Assembly: GCF_003611035.1 (NCBI RefSeq)
Contig: NZ_CP030033.1
Location: forward strand, 372,001 to 436,000
Reading direction: 5' to 3'
Origin: Cryobacterium soli
GTDB taxonomy: Bacteria; Actinomycetota; Actinomycetes; Actinomycetales; Microbacteriaceae
Length of the DNA stretch: 64,000 nt
Each line of letters begins with the position of its first letter. The stretch's first letter is position 1. Under the pieces are notes generated by a model. The model saw only the letters and a program-made list of their open reading frames with translations, searched no databases and had not been told where the DNA came from. The position numbers were made by a program, and so were the translations under genes. Of the stretch, positions 27,314-37,150 are shown in pieces.

Positions 27314-28216
27314 TCAGTCCCGCGTCTCGACGTCGGCTGGGGGCAGGGCGTCCGGGTCGGTCGGGCCGGCCGGCTCCCCCTCACCCGTGTCGGCGCTGCC
27401 GAGGGTGAGCGCCGCCGCGAGTTCGACCACGTAGGGGTGCCAGGGGTTGTCGAACACCTCGTCGATCCGGCCGAGTCCCACCAGCACCCCCTCGTGCATC
27501 ACCCCGATCCGGTCAGCGACCCGCCGGAGCACCCCGAGATCGTTGCTGATCAGGATGGCGGAGAACGCCCGCTCGCGCTGGAGCTCACCAATGAGGTCGA
27601 TGACATCGTCGCGCACGAGCGCGTCGACGCCGGCGGTCGGCTCGTCGGCGATGAGCAGGGCTGGCCCGAAGACGAGCGCCCGCGCCAGGGCCACCCGCTG
27701 GCGTTGCCCGCTGCTGAGTTCGTAGGGGTACTTGCCAAGAAGTGACAGGGGCAGCCGCACGGCGTCGACCATGGTGGCCACCAGCGTCGCCAGCTCGACC
27801 TTGTCGTACCTGCGGTCGCGTTCGAGCACGGGCTCGCCGACGATGTCGGCCACCGTCAGGCTGGCAGGGAGCGTGCTCGCGGCGTCCTGAGCGAGCATCC
27901 CCACGCCGAAGGTCAGCTTGCTGAGTTTTCGCCGACCGATGCGGCGCAACGGGTAGCCCAGCACAGTGGCCTCCCCGCCGGTGATCTGCGCGCGCACGTC
28001 TCCGTGCCCGGCCGTCGCCTCGGCCCCCGACAGCACCCGGGCCAGGGTGCTCTTCCCTGATCCGCTTTCGCCGAGCAGGCCGAGGACCTCACCGCGGCCC
28101 AGGGTCAGGGTGAAGCCGTGCACCGCCACGAAGGACGAACTCGCTCCGTGCGCCGGATATTCGACCGTGAGGTCACTGGCTACGATCGGATACGGATCTG
28201 CTTCGGCGCGTCTCAT
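27314..28216 (-). CDS. Single ABC ATPase of the peptide-type operon
   Basis: A 300-residue ATP-binding subunit. Walker A is GESGSGKST, the signature is ELSSGQRQR (Ser instead of the usual second Gly), and Walker B is LLIADEPTAG. The D-loop reads VDAL, and the H-loop position has N (LISNDLG) where His is normal, so turnover may be altered. It starts five bases after the fused ATPase gene. Its presence gives the operon a third nucleotide-binding domain. C-terminal oligopeptide-type extension is weak. Confidence 0.82.
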   Translation of the reverse strand: MRRAEADPYPIVASDLTVEYPAHGASSSFVAVHGFTLTLGRGEVLGLLGESGSGKSTLARVLSGAEATAGHGDVRAQITGGEATVLGYPLRRIGRRKLSKLTFGVGMLAQDAASTLPASLTVADIVGEPVLERDRRYDKVELATLVATMVDAVRLPLSLLGKYPYELSSGQRQRVALARALVFGPALLIADEPTAGVDALVRDDVIDLIGELQRERAFSAILISNDLGVLRRVADRIGVMHEGVLVGLGRIDEVFDNPWHPYVVELAAALTLGSADTGEGEPAGPTDPDALPPADVETRD

Positions 28217-28221
28217 GGGTT

Positions 28222-29928
28222 CTATCCTGCCGCACGCAACCTCGCGAGTTCTTCCCGGCGGAGCGCCTGCGCGGCCGGATCGGGCACAGGGAGGGACGCC
28301 AGCAGCCGTCGGGTGTACGGGTCGTTCGGGGCTCCGAGCACCTCCGCGCCCGTTCCCTCCTCGACGAGACGGCCGTGGTAGAGCACGGCGATCCGGTCGG
28401 CCAGGATGTCGACCACGGCGAGGTCGTGGCTGATGAACAGTGCGGCGAAACCGAACTCGCGCTGCAGTTCGGCGAAGAGTTCGAGCACCCGCGCCTGCAC
28501 GGACACGTCAAGAGCCGATGTCGGTTCGTCGGCGATGAGCAGCGTGGGTTCGAGCGCCAGCGCCCGCGCCAGGCTCGCCCGCTGGCGCTGGCCACCACTG
28601 AGCTCGTGCGGATACCGATCGCCGAAGGCGCGCGGCAGCTGAACGGCTTCGAGGAGCTCATCGACCCGGGCCCTCGCAGCACGCGGGCTCGACGCCCGGC
28701 CGTGCACGACGAGCGGCTCGGCGACGCAGTCGGCGATGGTCAGCAGCGGGTTGAAGCTGGACGCCGGGTCCTGGAACACGAATCCGATGTCGCTGCGCAG
28801 GTGCTTGAACCGGCGTTCCTTGAATCCGTTCATCTCGTGGCCGAGTACGCGCAGCGACCCGTCGGTGACCTTGGTGAGACCGGCGATGGCGCGGCCGATC
28901 GTCGTCTTGCCCGAGCCGCTCTCCCCGACCAGGCCGAGCACCTCACCGGGGCGGATCGAGAAGCTGACCCCGTCGACGGCGACGAAGCCGGCCCGTCCGA
29001 GCCTGCCGGGGTACTGGATGCGCAGGTTGTCTGCCACGACGACGGGCGCCTGCTCCGACCATTCCGGCGTGCGGGCCGCTGCGCGTTCCGCCGCCCTGAC
29101 CACTCCCTGGCCCACGTAGGGAACCGCGGCGAGCAGCCGCTGGGTGTATGGGTCCTTCGGGGCGGTGAACAAGGTGACGGCGTCGGCTTCCTCGACCACC
29201 TTGCCCTGGTACATCACGGCGACCCGGTCGGCGAGGTCGGCGACGACGCCCATATTGTGTGTGATGAGCACGATGGCGGTGCCGAATTCGTCGCGGCAGC
29301 GTCGCAGCAGGTCGAGGATCTCCGCCTGCACGGTGACGTCGAGGGCCGTGGTGGGCTCGTCGGCGACGATGAGGCCCGGTTCGAGGACCAGGGCCATGGC
29401 GATGACCACACGCTGTTTCTGGCCGCCGGAGAACTGGTGCGGGTAGTAGTTGACGCGCACCTCGGGGTCGGGGATGCCCACTCGTCCGAGGATCTCGATG
29501 GCCTTGGCCTTGGCGTCGGCGCGGCTGACCGCGCCGTGCGCCCTGATGCCCTCCATGATCTGCCAGCCGACCGTGTAGACGGGGTTCAGCGCTGTGGACG
29601 GCTCCTGGAACACCATGGACACGTCGGTGCCGCGGACCTGGCGCAGCCGTTGCTTGCTCAGGGCGATGACGTTGTTCTCGCTGGCCCCGTCGCGGCTGCT
29701 GAGGATGACGGCGCCCTCGGACACCGCCGTCTCCGGCAGCAGCCCGAGGATGGTCTTGGCGGTGACGGTCTTGCCACTGCCGCTTTCCCCGACGATGGCG
29801 AGCACCTCGCCGCGGCGGACGCTCAGGGAGACCCCGTCGACGGCGCGTACGGAGCCGGCATCGGTGGAGAAGGCCACACCGAGGTCGTCGATGCGCAGCA
29901 CCGTCGACTGGTTGAGGGTGTCGCTCAT
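28222..29928 (-). CDS. Fused double ABC ATPase (DppD-DppF type)
   Basis: A 568-residue protein with two complete ATPase domains. Domain 1: Walker A GESGSGKTV, signature FSGGQKQR, Walker B LIVADEPTTALD. Domain 2: Walker A GESGSGKTT, signature LSGGQRQR, Walker B LLIADEPTSALD. Both have H-loop His (LITHN, FISHD). It powers import through the two permeases encoded upstream. The ATG overlaps the permease stop (ATGA). Such fusions are common in actinobacterial peptide or nickel importers. Confidence 0.92.
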   Translation of the reverse strand: MSDTLNQSTVLRIDDLGVAFSTDAGSVRAVDGVSLSVRRGEVLAIVGESGSGKTVTAKTILGLLPETAVSEGAVILSSRDGASENNVIALSKQRLRQVRGTDVSMVFQEPSTALNPVYTVGWQIMEGIRAHGAVSRADAKAKAIEILGRVGIPDPEVRVNYYPHQFSGGQKQRVVIAMALVLEPGLIVADEPTTALDVTVQAEILDLLRRCRDEFGTAIVLITHNMGVVADLADRVAVMYQGKVVEEADAVTLFTAPKDPYTQRLLAAVPYVGQGVVRAAERAAARTPEWSEQAPVVVADNLRIQYPGRLGRAGFVAVDGVSFSIRPGEVLGLVGESGSGKTTIGRAIAGLTKVTDGSLRVLGHEMNGFKERRFKHLRSDIGFVFQDPASSFNPLLTIADCVAEPLVVHGRASSPRAARARVDELLEAVQLPRAFGDRYPHELSGGQRQRASLARALALEPTLLIADEPTSALDVSVQARVLELFAELQREFGFAALFISHDLAVVDILADRIAVLYHGRLVEEGTGAEVLGAPNDPYTRRLLASLPVPDPAAQALRREELARLRAAG

Positions 29929-31007
29929 CGGGTGGCCTCGCTGTCGTCAAGGGGAAGGATGTTGGTCGGCGGGGCGTCGGTGGGTGACCCCGAGCCGGTT
30001 TCGAGCCCGGCCAGGCCGCCTGGGCCGGCGTCCAGGGTGCCGCCGGGCACCACGGAGGTCTCGGCGACGAGGCCGGAGGACGAAGCGACCCGGCGGCGTC
30101 CGCGCAGGCGCGGGTCGGCCAGGTCGTTCAGGCTCTCGCCGACCAGGGTGATGCCCATCACGACGAGCACGATCGCCAGGCCGGGGAACAGCGAGGTCCA
30201 CCAGATGCCGCTCGTGACGTCGGAGAGGGACTTGTTGAGGTCGTAGCCCCACTCGGAGGCCGCGGTGGGTTCGATGCCGAAGCCGAGGAAGCCCAGGCCG
30301 GCCAGGGTGAGGATCGCCTCGGAGGAGTTCAGCGTGAAGATCAGCGGCAGGGTGCGGGTGGCGTTGCGCAGCACGTGCCGGAACATGATCCGGGTGTTCC
30401 CGGCGCCGAGCACCCGCGCGGACTCCACGTAGGCCTCGGACTTGATCCGCACGGTCTCGGCCCTGATCACCCGGAAATACTGCGGGATGAAGACGACCGT
30501 GATGGAGATGGCCGCGGCGAACACACCGCCGACGAGATTGGACTTACCCCCGGAGATGACGATGGACATGACGATGGCCAGCAGGAGCGACGGGAAGGCG
30601 TAGACGGCGTCGCAGACGACGACGAGTACCCGGTCGAGCCAGCCGCCGAAGTACCCGGAGACGAGGCCGAGGAACACGCCGGCGAAGATCGACAACAGCA
30701 CGGCGACGACGATCACGAACAGCGCGGTCTGGGCCCCCCAGAGCACCCGGGAGAGCACGTCGTAGCCGCCGACGGTGGTGCCGAACAGGTGCGAGCCTCC
30801 CGGGGGCTGCTGGGCGCCGAAGACCCCGTCGGCGTCCCGAAGCTGGCTGTACCCGTAGGGCGCGATCACGGGAGCGAAAATCGCCGTGAGGATGAACACC
30901 GCGGTGATCACCAGGCCGGCCACCAGCATGCCGCGCTGGAGGCCGACGCTCTGCTGCAGCTGGTGGACGATGGGCAGACGGGAGAGCCCGTTCGGTTTGC
31001 GTGTCAT
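29925..31007 (-). CDS. Peptide-type ABC permease (DppC class)
   Basis: A 360-residue inner membrane permease with six membrane helices and the EAA loop around VESARVLGAGNTRIMFRHVL. An N-terminal OppC_N segment (about 25-60) and a Ser/Pro/Gly-rich cytoplasmic tail of about 60 residues are present. The start ATG at 31007 lies two bases after the stop of the DppB-type gene; the longer frame upstream is shadow. Confidence 0.9.
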   Translation of the reverse strand: MTRKPNGLSRLPIVHQLQQSVGLQRGMLVAGLVITAVFILTAIFAPVIAPYGYSQLRDADGVFGAQQPPGGSHLFGTTVGGYDVLSRVLWGAQTALFVIVVAVLLSIFAGVFLGLVSGYFGGWLDRVLVVVCDAVYAFPSLLLAIVMSIVISGGKSNLVGGVFAAAISITVVFIPQYFRVIRAETVRIKSEAYVESARVLGAGNTRIMFRHVLRNATRTLPLIFTLNSSEAILTLAGLGFLGFGIEPTAASEWGYDLNKSLSDVTSGIWWTSLFPGLAIVLVVMGITLVGESLNDLADPRLRGRRRVASSSGLVAETSVVPGGTLDAGPGGLAGLETGSGSPTDAPPTNILPLDDSEATR

Positions 31008-31009
31008 GG

Positions 31010-32113
31010 CTAGTACCGCACTCTCGGGTCGATCAGCGCGGCGATGATGTCCACGATGAAGTTGGACAGGGCCACGATCACAGCGAGGAGGGCGACGATG
31101 CCCTGCACGGCCACGAAGTCGCGGGCCTTGAGGAACTCGGAGAGCATGAAGCCGAGGCCCTTCCACTCGAAGGTTGTCTCGGTGAGCACCGCTCCGCCGA
31201 GAAGCAGGGCGATCTGCAGGCCGATCACGGTGATGATCGGGATCAGCGCCGGACGGTAGGCGTGCTTGCGCACCAACCGGAATTCGCTCACGCCGCGGGA
31301 CCTGGCGGCATCGACGTAGTCGGTACCGAGAGTGCCGATGACATTCGTGCGTACCAGGCGGAGGAACACGCCCGCGGTGAGCAGCCCGAGGGCGAGAGCC
31401 GGCAGCACCGCGTGCGAGAGCACGTCGGTGAGCACGGCAGGGTTGCCGGTCTGGATGGCGTCGATCGTGTAGAAGCCTGTCTTATTCGGCAGGAGCTGCA
31501 TCTGTAGCTCCGACCCCGTCGAGGCGCGCCCGGCGACGGGGAGCACCTTGAGCCAGACCGCGAAGATGAGCTTGAACAGCAGGCCGGAGAAGAACACCGG
31601 GGTGGCGTAGCAGAGGATCGCGAAGATGCGCAGGGACGCATCCGGCGACTTGTCGCGCCAGTAGGCGGCGACCATGCCCAGCGGGATGCCGACGATGAAG
31701 GCGACGAGGAGGGCGTAGAAGGCCAGCTCGGCCGTGGCGGCACCGTAGGTGAGCAGCACCTCGGAGACCGGACGGTTGGTGCTGATGGTGGTGCCGAAGT
31801 TGCCCGTGAAGATCTGGCCGAGGTACTCGAAGTACTGAACGAGGATGGGCCTGTCGTAGCCCGCGGCCGCGACGCGTTCGGCGAGTTGGTCGGCGCTGAG
31901 CCGGCCGCCGAGGGCCGCCGTGATCGGGTCGCCCGTGGTGCGCATGAGCCAGAACACCATGGAGACCAGGATGAAGATGGTGGGGAAGATCAGCAGGAAG
32001 CGCACCACGATGTAGCGCACGATGCCGCCGCCGGCGGGTTTCCTGGTCGCCGCCTTGGGCGTGGGTTCCGGCCCGGCCGCCGGGGCCTGGGGGGTGGTCA
32101 CTACAGTCGTCAT
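31010..32113 (-). CDS. Peptide-type ABC permease (DppB class)
   Basis: A 367-residue permease. After a short Pro/Ala-rich cytoplasmic start come six helices, and the loop DAARSRGVSEFRLVRKHAYR is the EAA motif. The extracellular segment around residues 210-235 is longer than average. It pairs with the DppC-type permease. The gene is separated from the binding-protein gene by a hairpin, which should lower its expression relative to the binding protein. Confidence 0.9.
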   Translation of the reverse strand: MTTVVTTPQAPAAGPEPTPKAATRKPAGGGIVRYIVVRFLLIFPTIFILVSMVFWLMRTTGDPITAALGGRLSADQLAERVAAAGYDRPILVQYFEYLGQIFTGNFGTTISTNRPVSEVLLTYGAATAELAFYALLVAFIVGIPLGMVAAYWRDKSPDASLRIFAILCYATPVFFSGLLFKLIFAVWLKVLPVAGRASTGSELQMQLLPNKTGFYTIDAIQTGNPAVLTDVLSHAVLPALALGLLTAGVFLRLVRTNVIGTLGTDYVDAARSRGVSEFRLVRKHAYRPALIPIITVIGLQIALLLGGAVLTETTFEWKGLGFMLSEFLKARDFVAVQGIVALLAVIVALSNFIVDIIAALIDPRVRY

Positions 32114-32130
32114 TCCTACCTCACTCGTGC

Positions 32131-32181
32131 AAAACGAAAGACGGGGACGTTCGGCGATGTGCCGCCCGAACGCCCCCGTCG
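32131..32181 (-). terminator. Leaky terminator between binding-protein and permease genes
   Basis: On the minus strand GACGGGGGCGTTCGGGCGGC folds onto GCCGAACGTCCCCGTC and is followed by TTTCGTTTT. It sits in the 91-bp gap after the substrate-binding protein. Such hairpins let binding protein outnumber the membrane parts. Confidence 0.7.
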
Positions 32182-32204
32182 TCTAGCCAGGTGTGACCGG
32201 GTTC

Positions 32205-33836
32205 CTAGCCCTTGGCGAGGGCCGCGTAACGGAACTTGAACGACGCGTCGAGCGTGTCGCTGGTTCCGGTCACGGTGGTGCCGGTGACGGCGACCTGGGC
32301 ACCCTGGAGCAACGGCACGGTCGACAGCTGGGCCGCGACCTTGTCCTGGATCTCCTCGATGAGCGTGGTGCGCTCGGCGGGGTCGACGGTCACGGCCTGC
32401 TGCAGGATCAGGTCGTTGACCTCCTGGTCGGCGTAGTGGTTCTTCAGGAAGTTCTCCGTGAGGAAGAACGGCGTCAGGTAGTTGTCGGCGTCGGAGTAGT
32501 CCGGGAACCAGCCCAGCTGGTAGGCCGGGTAGACGTCGCTGGAGCGGTCCTTGGAGTACTGGACCCACTCGGTCGTCTGCAGGTTGACGGTGAACAGGCC
32601 CGAGGACTCCAGCTGGTCCTTGATGAGCGCGTACTCGTCGCCCGACGAGGGGCCGTAGTGGTCATTGCTGTACTGCAGGTTCAGTTCCACAGGCCCGGTG
32701 ATACCGGCCGCGGTCAAAGTGGCCTTGGCCTTGTCGGCATCCGGGGCGCCGGAGCCGTCGCCGTAGAGGCCCTTGAGGGACTCGGTGGCACCGGTCAGAC
32801 CGGCCGGCACGTAGGAGTACAGCGGGGTGTAGGTGCCCTTGTAGACCTGGTCGGCGATCTCTTCACGGTCGACGAGGTCTGCCACGGCCTGACGCACGGC
32901 GAGGGCCTTGGTGGCGTCAGCATCCGCGGTGGTCGCGCCGAACGGCTGGGTGTCGAAGTTGAACGTGATGTAGCGGATCTCGCCACCGGGGCCGTCGATG
33001 ACCTGCACCTTGTCGTTGCCGCGGAGGTCTTCGACGTCGGTCGCTGAGAGGCTGCGGAAGGCGACGTCGATAGCCCCCTCCTGCACGTCCAGCTTGAGGT
33101 TGGAGGAGTCGGCGTAGTACTTCACGTTGACGACGTCGGTCTTCGCCGGGCCGAGGAGGCCGGCGTAGTCCGGGTTCGCCTTGTAGCCGATGAGGGAGTT
33201 GAAGTTGTAGCTGGTGATGACGTACTGGCCGGCGAACGCGTTGGCCTTGACGATGTCGTCGTCGCTCGTGAGCTCGGTGGCCGAGAAGGACTCCTCGTCG
33301 ACGATCGGGCCGGCAGGGCTGGACAGGATCTGCGGGAAGATCTGGTCGTCGGGCGCCTTGAGGGTGAAGACGACGGTGGTGTCGTCCGGCGCGGCGACGC
33401 TCTCCAGGTTGTAGAGCAGCGAGGAGGGGCCGTTGTCGGCCGCGATGGCCAGCTGGCGGTCGAAGCTGAACTTGACGTCCGAGGAGGTCAGGTCGTTGCC
33501 GTTGGCCCAGACCAGGTCGGGCTTGAGGGTGACCGTGTACTCGGTCGGAGCGGTGAATTCGGCGGAGGCCGCGATGTCGGGCTGGACGTCGGGGCTGCCG
33601 TAGGGCGTGTTCATGAGGAACGGGAAGACCTGGTTCTGCACGGCAAACGAACCGTTGTCGTACGAACCGGCCGGGTCGAGAGTGGTGACCTTGTCGGTGG
33701 TGCCGATGGTGAGCGGTGCGCCGGAGCCGGAATCCTCGGCCGGGCTGCTCGAGCAGCCGGCGAGAACGAGTGCCGCGGCGGCGAGACCGGCGGTGACGCC
33801 GATTGCGCGGCCACGCCTGGTGGGTGCAAAAGCCAT
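32205..33836 (-). CDS. Substrate-binding lipoprotein of the peptide-type ABC importer
   Basis: A 543-residue SBP_bac_5 protein. Signal peptide with lipobox VLAGC (Cys about residue 28), then Ser/Glu-rich linker. The family start pattern TTDKVTTLDPAGSYDNGS and the SSDVKFSF/FDRQL region are present. The ligand could be a peptide, opine, sugar or metal chelate; the sequence does not decide. The ATG at 33836 has GAGGAAGAGG upstream. The 171-bp gap before it holds the operon promoter; AT-rich TGCTGTAAT/ATTAGCA forms an imperfect inverted repeat at 33912-33933. Confidence 0.9.
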   Translation of the reverse strand: MAFAPTRRGRAIGVTAGLAAAALVLAGCSSSPAEDSGSGAPLTIGTTDKVTTLDPAGSYDNGSFAVQNQVFPFLMNTPYGSPDVQPDIAASAEFTAPTEYTVTLKPDLVWANGNDLTSSDVKFSFDRQLAIAADNGPSSLLYNLESVAAPDDTTVVFTLKAPDDQIFPQILSSPAGPIVDEESFSATELTSDDDIVKANAFAGQYVITSYNFNSLIGYKANPDYAGLLGPAKTDVVNVKYYADSSNLKLDVQEGAIDVAFRSLSATDVEDLRGNDKVQVIDGPGGEIRYITFNFDTQPFGATTADADATKALAVRQAVADLVDREEIADQVYKGTYTPLYSYVPAGLTGATESLKGLYGDGSGAPDADKAKATLTAAGITGPVELNLQYSNDHYGPSSGDEYALIKDQLESSGLFTVNLQTTEWVQYSKDRSSDVYPAYQLGWFPDYSDADNYLTPFFLTENFLKNHYADQEVNDLILQQAVTVDPAERTTLIEEIQDKVAAQLSTVPLLQGAQVAVTGTTVTGTSDTLDASFKFRYAALAKG

Positions 33837-34007
33837 AGTCGAATGCCTCTTCCTCAAGGTGAATGTGTCGTGGTGACGTTCGCACTTCTGCAGACAGGCG
33901 CAGAAATGCGTTGCTGTAATCCAAGAATTAGCACACAATGCGCGATTGACGGCCACTCAGCGGAGCATCTTAATAGACCCGCAATATTTGGTGCACCCGC
34001 ACACAGG

Positions 34008-35873
34008 TCACTCGACCCGGAGATTGCGCCGTTCTGCTTCGACCCGCACGAGCTCGCGCTGGATGGCGACGTAGACCTCGCGGTCGGTGGCGTCCGCGCG
34101 CTGCAGCCGGCCCAGGAGCTCGGCCTTCTGGCGCAGCAGGTCCTTTTCGATCAGCACGATGGTGATGTCGCGGACGTACCGGGTCACCTCGCGTTCGGTG
34201 CGCTCCGGCAGTGGCGCCATGGCCAGTTCAGTCACCAGGTTGGCCATCGGGGCCGGGGTCTCCCCCACCACCCTGTCGAGCCAGTCCGGGGCCGCGGCAT
34301 GCGGGAGGGCAGCGGCCAGGGCGTCGCGCACGACGGCCAGGGTGGAGTTGGTCATGCCGGTCAGGACGGCCCGCTGCACGAGCTCGAGACCCACCAGGGT
34401 GGGATGTTGCAGCATCGCCATCAGGGCATCACGCTCGATGCGGGTGACCGGGTCTGCAGGGAGGTCGGCGAGGGAGAACAGGCGCTCGCGCGGGGCCGGG
34501 GCCGGCTCGCCCGAGCGGCGCGGCGCCTCGACAGGAGCGGTGCGGGACCGCGACTGGGCCTGGCTGACGGCGCGCGACACCTCGCCGAGATCCATGCCGA
34601 GCATCCGGGACAGTTCGTGCGTGTAGCCGGGCCGAAGGGAGGGGTCGCGGATGTCGCTCACGATGGGGGCGGCCGCCCGGAGCGCCGAGACCCTGCCCTC
34701 GACGGTGTCGAGGTTGTACTGGCCGAGCAGTTGACGGATCATGAATTCGAACATCGGCTTCTTGGCGTCGATGAGCCGGCGCACGGCGTCGTCGCCGCGG
34801 TGCAGGCGGAGATCGCACGGGTCGAGCCCTTCGGGGGCGACGGCGACGAATGTCTGGGCGGAGAAGCGCTGTTCCTCGGCGAAGGCCCGCATGGCGGCCT
34901 TCTGGCCGGCGGCATCCGGGTCGAAGGTGAAGACGACCTCGCCGACGCCGCTGTCGTCGCCGAGCACCCGGCGCAGTACCTTGATGTGGTCCACGCCGAA
35001 GGAGGTACCGCAGGTGGCAACGGCCGTGGTCACGCCGGCCAGGTGGCAGGCCATGACGTCGGTGTACCCCTCGACGACGACAACCTGGTGGCCGCGGGAG
35101 ATGTCCCGTTTGGCCAGGTCGAGACCGTAGAGCACCTGGGCCTTGTGGTAGATCGGGGTCTCGGGGGTGTTGAGGTACTTGGGCCCTTTGTCGTCGTCGA
35201 GCAGCTTGCGCGCGCCGAAGCCGATGGTCTGCCCGGTGATGTCGCGGATCGGCCAGACCAGCCGGCCGCGGAACCTGTCGTAGACGCCGGAGGACCCTTC
35301 CCGGCTCGACACGAGGCCGGCGAGCGTGAGTTCCTCGGTGGAGAACCCGCGGCCTCGGAGGTGGTTGGTCAGTTCGTCCCAGCTCTGCGGGGCGAAGCCG
35401 ATGCCGAACCGGGCAGCGGCCTGGGCGTCGAAGCCGCGCTCGCCGAGGAAGGTACGGCCGACCTGAGCACCCGGGCTGCCCAGCCTGTCGACGAAGAAGT
35501 CGGCGGCGGCCTGGTTGGCCGCGTACAGGCGCGCCCGGTTGGTGTGGTCGGGGGCCCCGCCCTCACCGCCCTCGTAGTGCAGTTCGATGCCCACCCGGGC
35601 GGCCAGGCGTTCGACGGCCTCGCTGAAGCTGACGTGGTCCATTTTCTGCAGGAACGAGTAGACGTCGCCGCTCTCGCCGCAGCCGAAACAGTGGTAGAAG
35701 CCCACCTGCGGGCGCACGTGGAAGCTCGGGCTGCGCTCGTCGTGGAAGGGGCAGAGACCCTTCATCGACCCCACGCCGGCGGATTTGAGAGTGACGTAGT
35801 CGCCCACGATGTCGGCGATGTTGGTGCGCGCCTTGACCTCTTCGATGTCGCCTTGACGGATCAGCCCTGCCAT
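34008..35873 (-). CDS. dnaG: DNA primase
   Basis: A 621-residue primase that makes RNA primers at the replication fork. The CHC2 zinc ribbon has C41, H44, C62 and C65; the RNA polymerase core has EGYTDVMACH and the acidic TOPRIM residues (FTFDPDAAGQ). A C-terminal helicase-interaction domain follows from about 450. Its ATG overlaps the end of dgt by 13 bases. No terminator is seen beyond its stop. Confidence 0.95.
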   Translation of the reverse strand: MAGLIRQGDIEEVKARTNIADIVGDYVTLKSAGVGSMKGLCPFHDERSPSFHVRPQVGFYHCFGCGESGDVYSFLQKMDHVSFSEAVERLAARVGIELHYEGGEGGAPDHTNRARLYAANQAAADFFVDRLGSPGAQVGRTFLGERGFDAQAAARFGIGFAPQSWDELTNHLRGRGFSTEELTLAGLVSSREGSSGVYDRFRGRLVWPIRDITGQTIGFGARKLLDDDKGPKYLNTPETPIYHKAQVLYGLDLAKRDISRGHQVVVVEGYTDVMACHLAGVTTAVATCGTSFGVDHIKVLRRVLGDDSGVGEVVFTFDPDAAGQKAAMRAFAEEQRFSAQTFVAVAPEGLDPCDLRLHRGDDAVRRLIDAKKPMFEFMIRQLLGQYNLDTVEGRVSALRAAAPIVSDIRDPSLRPGYTHELSRMLGMDLGEVSRAVSQAQSRSRTAPVEAPRRSGEPAPAPRERLFSLADLPADPVTRIERDALMAMLQHPTLVGLELVQRAVLTGMTNSTLAVVRDALAAALPHAAAPDWLDRVVGETPAPMANLVTELAMAPLPERTEREVTRYVRDITIVLIEKDLLRQKAELLGRLQRADATDREVYVAIQRELVRVEAERRNLRVE

Positions 35874-37150
35874 GCGTCACCGCTCGTCCGTGCCGGTTCC
35901 CGGGTGAGTTGCAGCCGGCGGTGCAGGGCGATGGCGCTCTGGTCGGTGAGGCTGGCCACCTGGTCGACGATGACCCGCTTGCGGGCGGAGTCGTCGGACG
36001 CCTCCGCCCAGTCCTCGCGGAAGCCGGGGTCGAGGTGCTCGTCGCCCGTGGCCAGCAGGGTGTCGGCGAGGTAGACCAGCGTCTCACGCTGTTCGACGTA
36101 GATCGGTTGGCGCACGTGGGTGGACATCACGAAGGCCGCGACGATGCCCTTGAGCACGCCGATCTCGGCCTGCACCTCACGAGGAACGACCACGTGCGCG
36201 TTGAACCGGATCAGGTGCCGGTCGGGGTAGCTGGCCCGGGTGGCCGCGACTGCTGCACCGCTGAACCGGCCGATGAGCTGGCTGGTCAGATTCTTCAGGC
36301 GGCCCTGGTCCCGGCGTCCTGCGCTGTAGGTGTGCAGCCATACGTCGAGGGCGTCGAGCCTGTCGAAGGCGGCCCGCAGCTCGTCGGGGCTGAACTGGCC
36401 ACCTGTCCACTCGTACATCGAGGCGACGAGCGCGTCGTGGTCGGCGCGGTTGCCGAGTAGTTCCACGTCGAGGTAGCCGCTGACCACGGCGTCCTCGAAG
36501 TCGTGCACCGAGTAGGCGATGTCGTCGGAGAGGTCCATGACCTGCGCCTCGACGCAGAGCCGCCGGTCGGGGGCGCCCTGGCGCAACCATTCGAACGCGG
36601 CCCGGTCGTCCTCGTAGAAGCCGAACTTGGCGCGGCCGCTGGGGTCGGCGACCGAGGAGTCGGCAGCCCAGGGGTACTTGCAGCTGGCGTCCAGGCTGGC
36701 CCGGGTGAGGTTGAGCCCGTAGCTCTCGCCCCGGTCGCCGAAGACCTTGGGTTCGAGGCGGCTGAGCAGGCGCAGGGTCTGCGCGTTGCCCTCGAACCCG
36801 CCGATGTCGGACGCCCAGGTGTTGAGGGCCTTCTCGCCGTTGTGGCCGAAGGGCGGATGCCCGATGTCGTGCGCGAGGCAGGCTGTGTCGACGATGTCGG
36901 GGTCCAGGGCCAGGCGCAACGCGATCTCCCGGCCGATCTGGGCGACCTCGAGCGAGTGGGTGAGCCGGTTGCGGGCGAAGTCGAGGCCCGCGGCAGGACT
37001 GAGCACCTGGGTCTTCGCAGCCAGCCGGCGCAGGGCGCTGGAGTGCAGCAGCCTGGCGCGGTCGCGGGCGAAGTCGCTCCGGCTGGAGTCGTGCTCCTCC
37101 GGCCGGAACCTGGCTTCGTCGTGGACGCTGTATCCGGTCTGGTTAACCAC
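35861..37150 (-). CDS. dgt: dNTP triphosphohydrolase (dGTPase-like)
   Basis: A 429-residue HD-domain enzyme cleaving dNTPs to deoxynucleosides and triphosphate. Metal ligands are visible as H65 (RLTHSLEV), H94-D95 (CLAHDIGHPPFGHNGE) and a later Asp in DLSDDIAYSVHDFED. The GTG at 37150 is chosen; it overlaps the end of dusB by eight bases, and the open frame further upstream is shadow. The dusB-dgt-dnaG order is conserved in Actinobacteria. Confidence 0.9.
   Translation of the reverse strand: MVNQTGYSVHDEARFRPEEHDSSRSDFARDRARLLHSSALRRLAAKTQVLSPAAGLDFARNRLTHSLEVAQIGREIALRLALDPDIVDTACLAHDIGHPPFGHNGEKALNTWASDIGGFEGNAQTLRLLSRLEPKVFGDRGESYGLNLTRASLDASCKYPWAADSSVADPSGRAKFGFYEDDRAAFEWLRQGAPDRRLCVEAQVMDLSDDIAYSVHDFEDAVVSGYLDVELLGNRADHDALVASMYEWTGGQFSPDELRAAFDRLDALDVWLHTYSAGRRDQGRLKNLTSQLIGRFSGAAVAATRASYPDRHLIRFNAHVVVPREVQAEIGVLKGIVAAFVMSTHVRQPIYVEQRETLVYLADTLLATGDEHLDPGFREDWAEASDDSARKRVIVDQVASLTDQSAIALHRRLQLTREPARTSGDAWQG

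Noticed and set aside
28375..30246. A 623-residue plus-strand frame opposite the ABC ATPase and permease genes
   Set aside because: Complement of a real ATPase with intact Walker motifs; composition is that of a shadow.
33843..36074. A 743-residue open frame on the plus strand opposite dnaG
   Set aside because: It mirrors dnaG codon structure and contains no recognisable domain.
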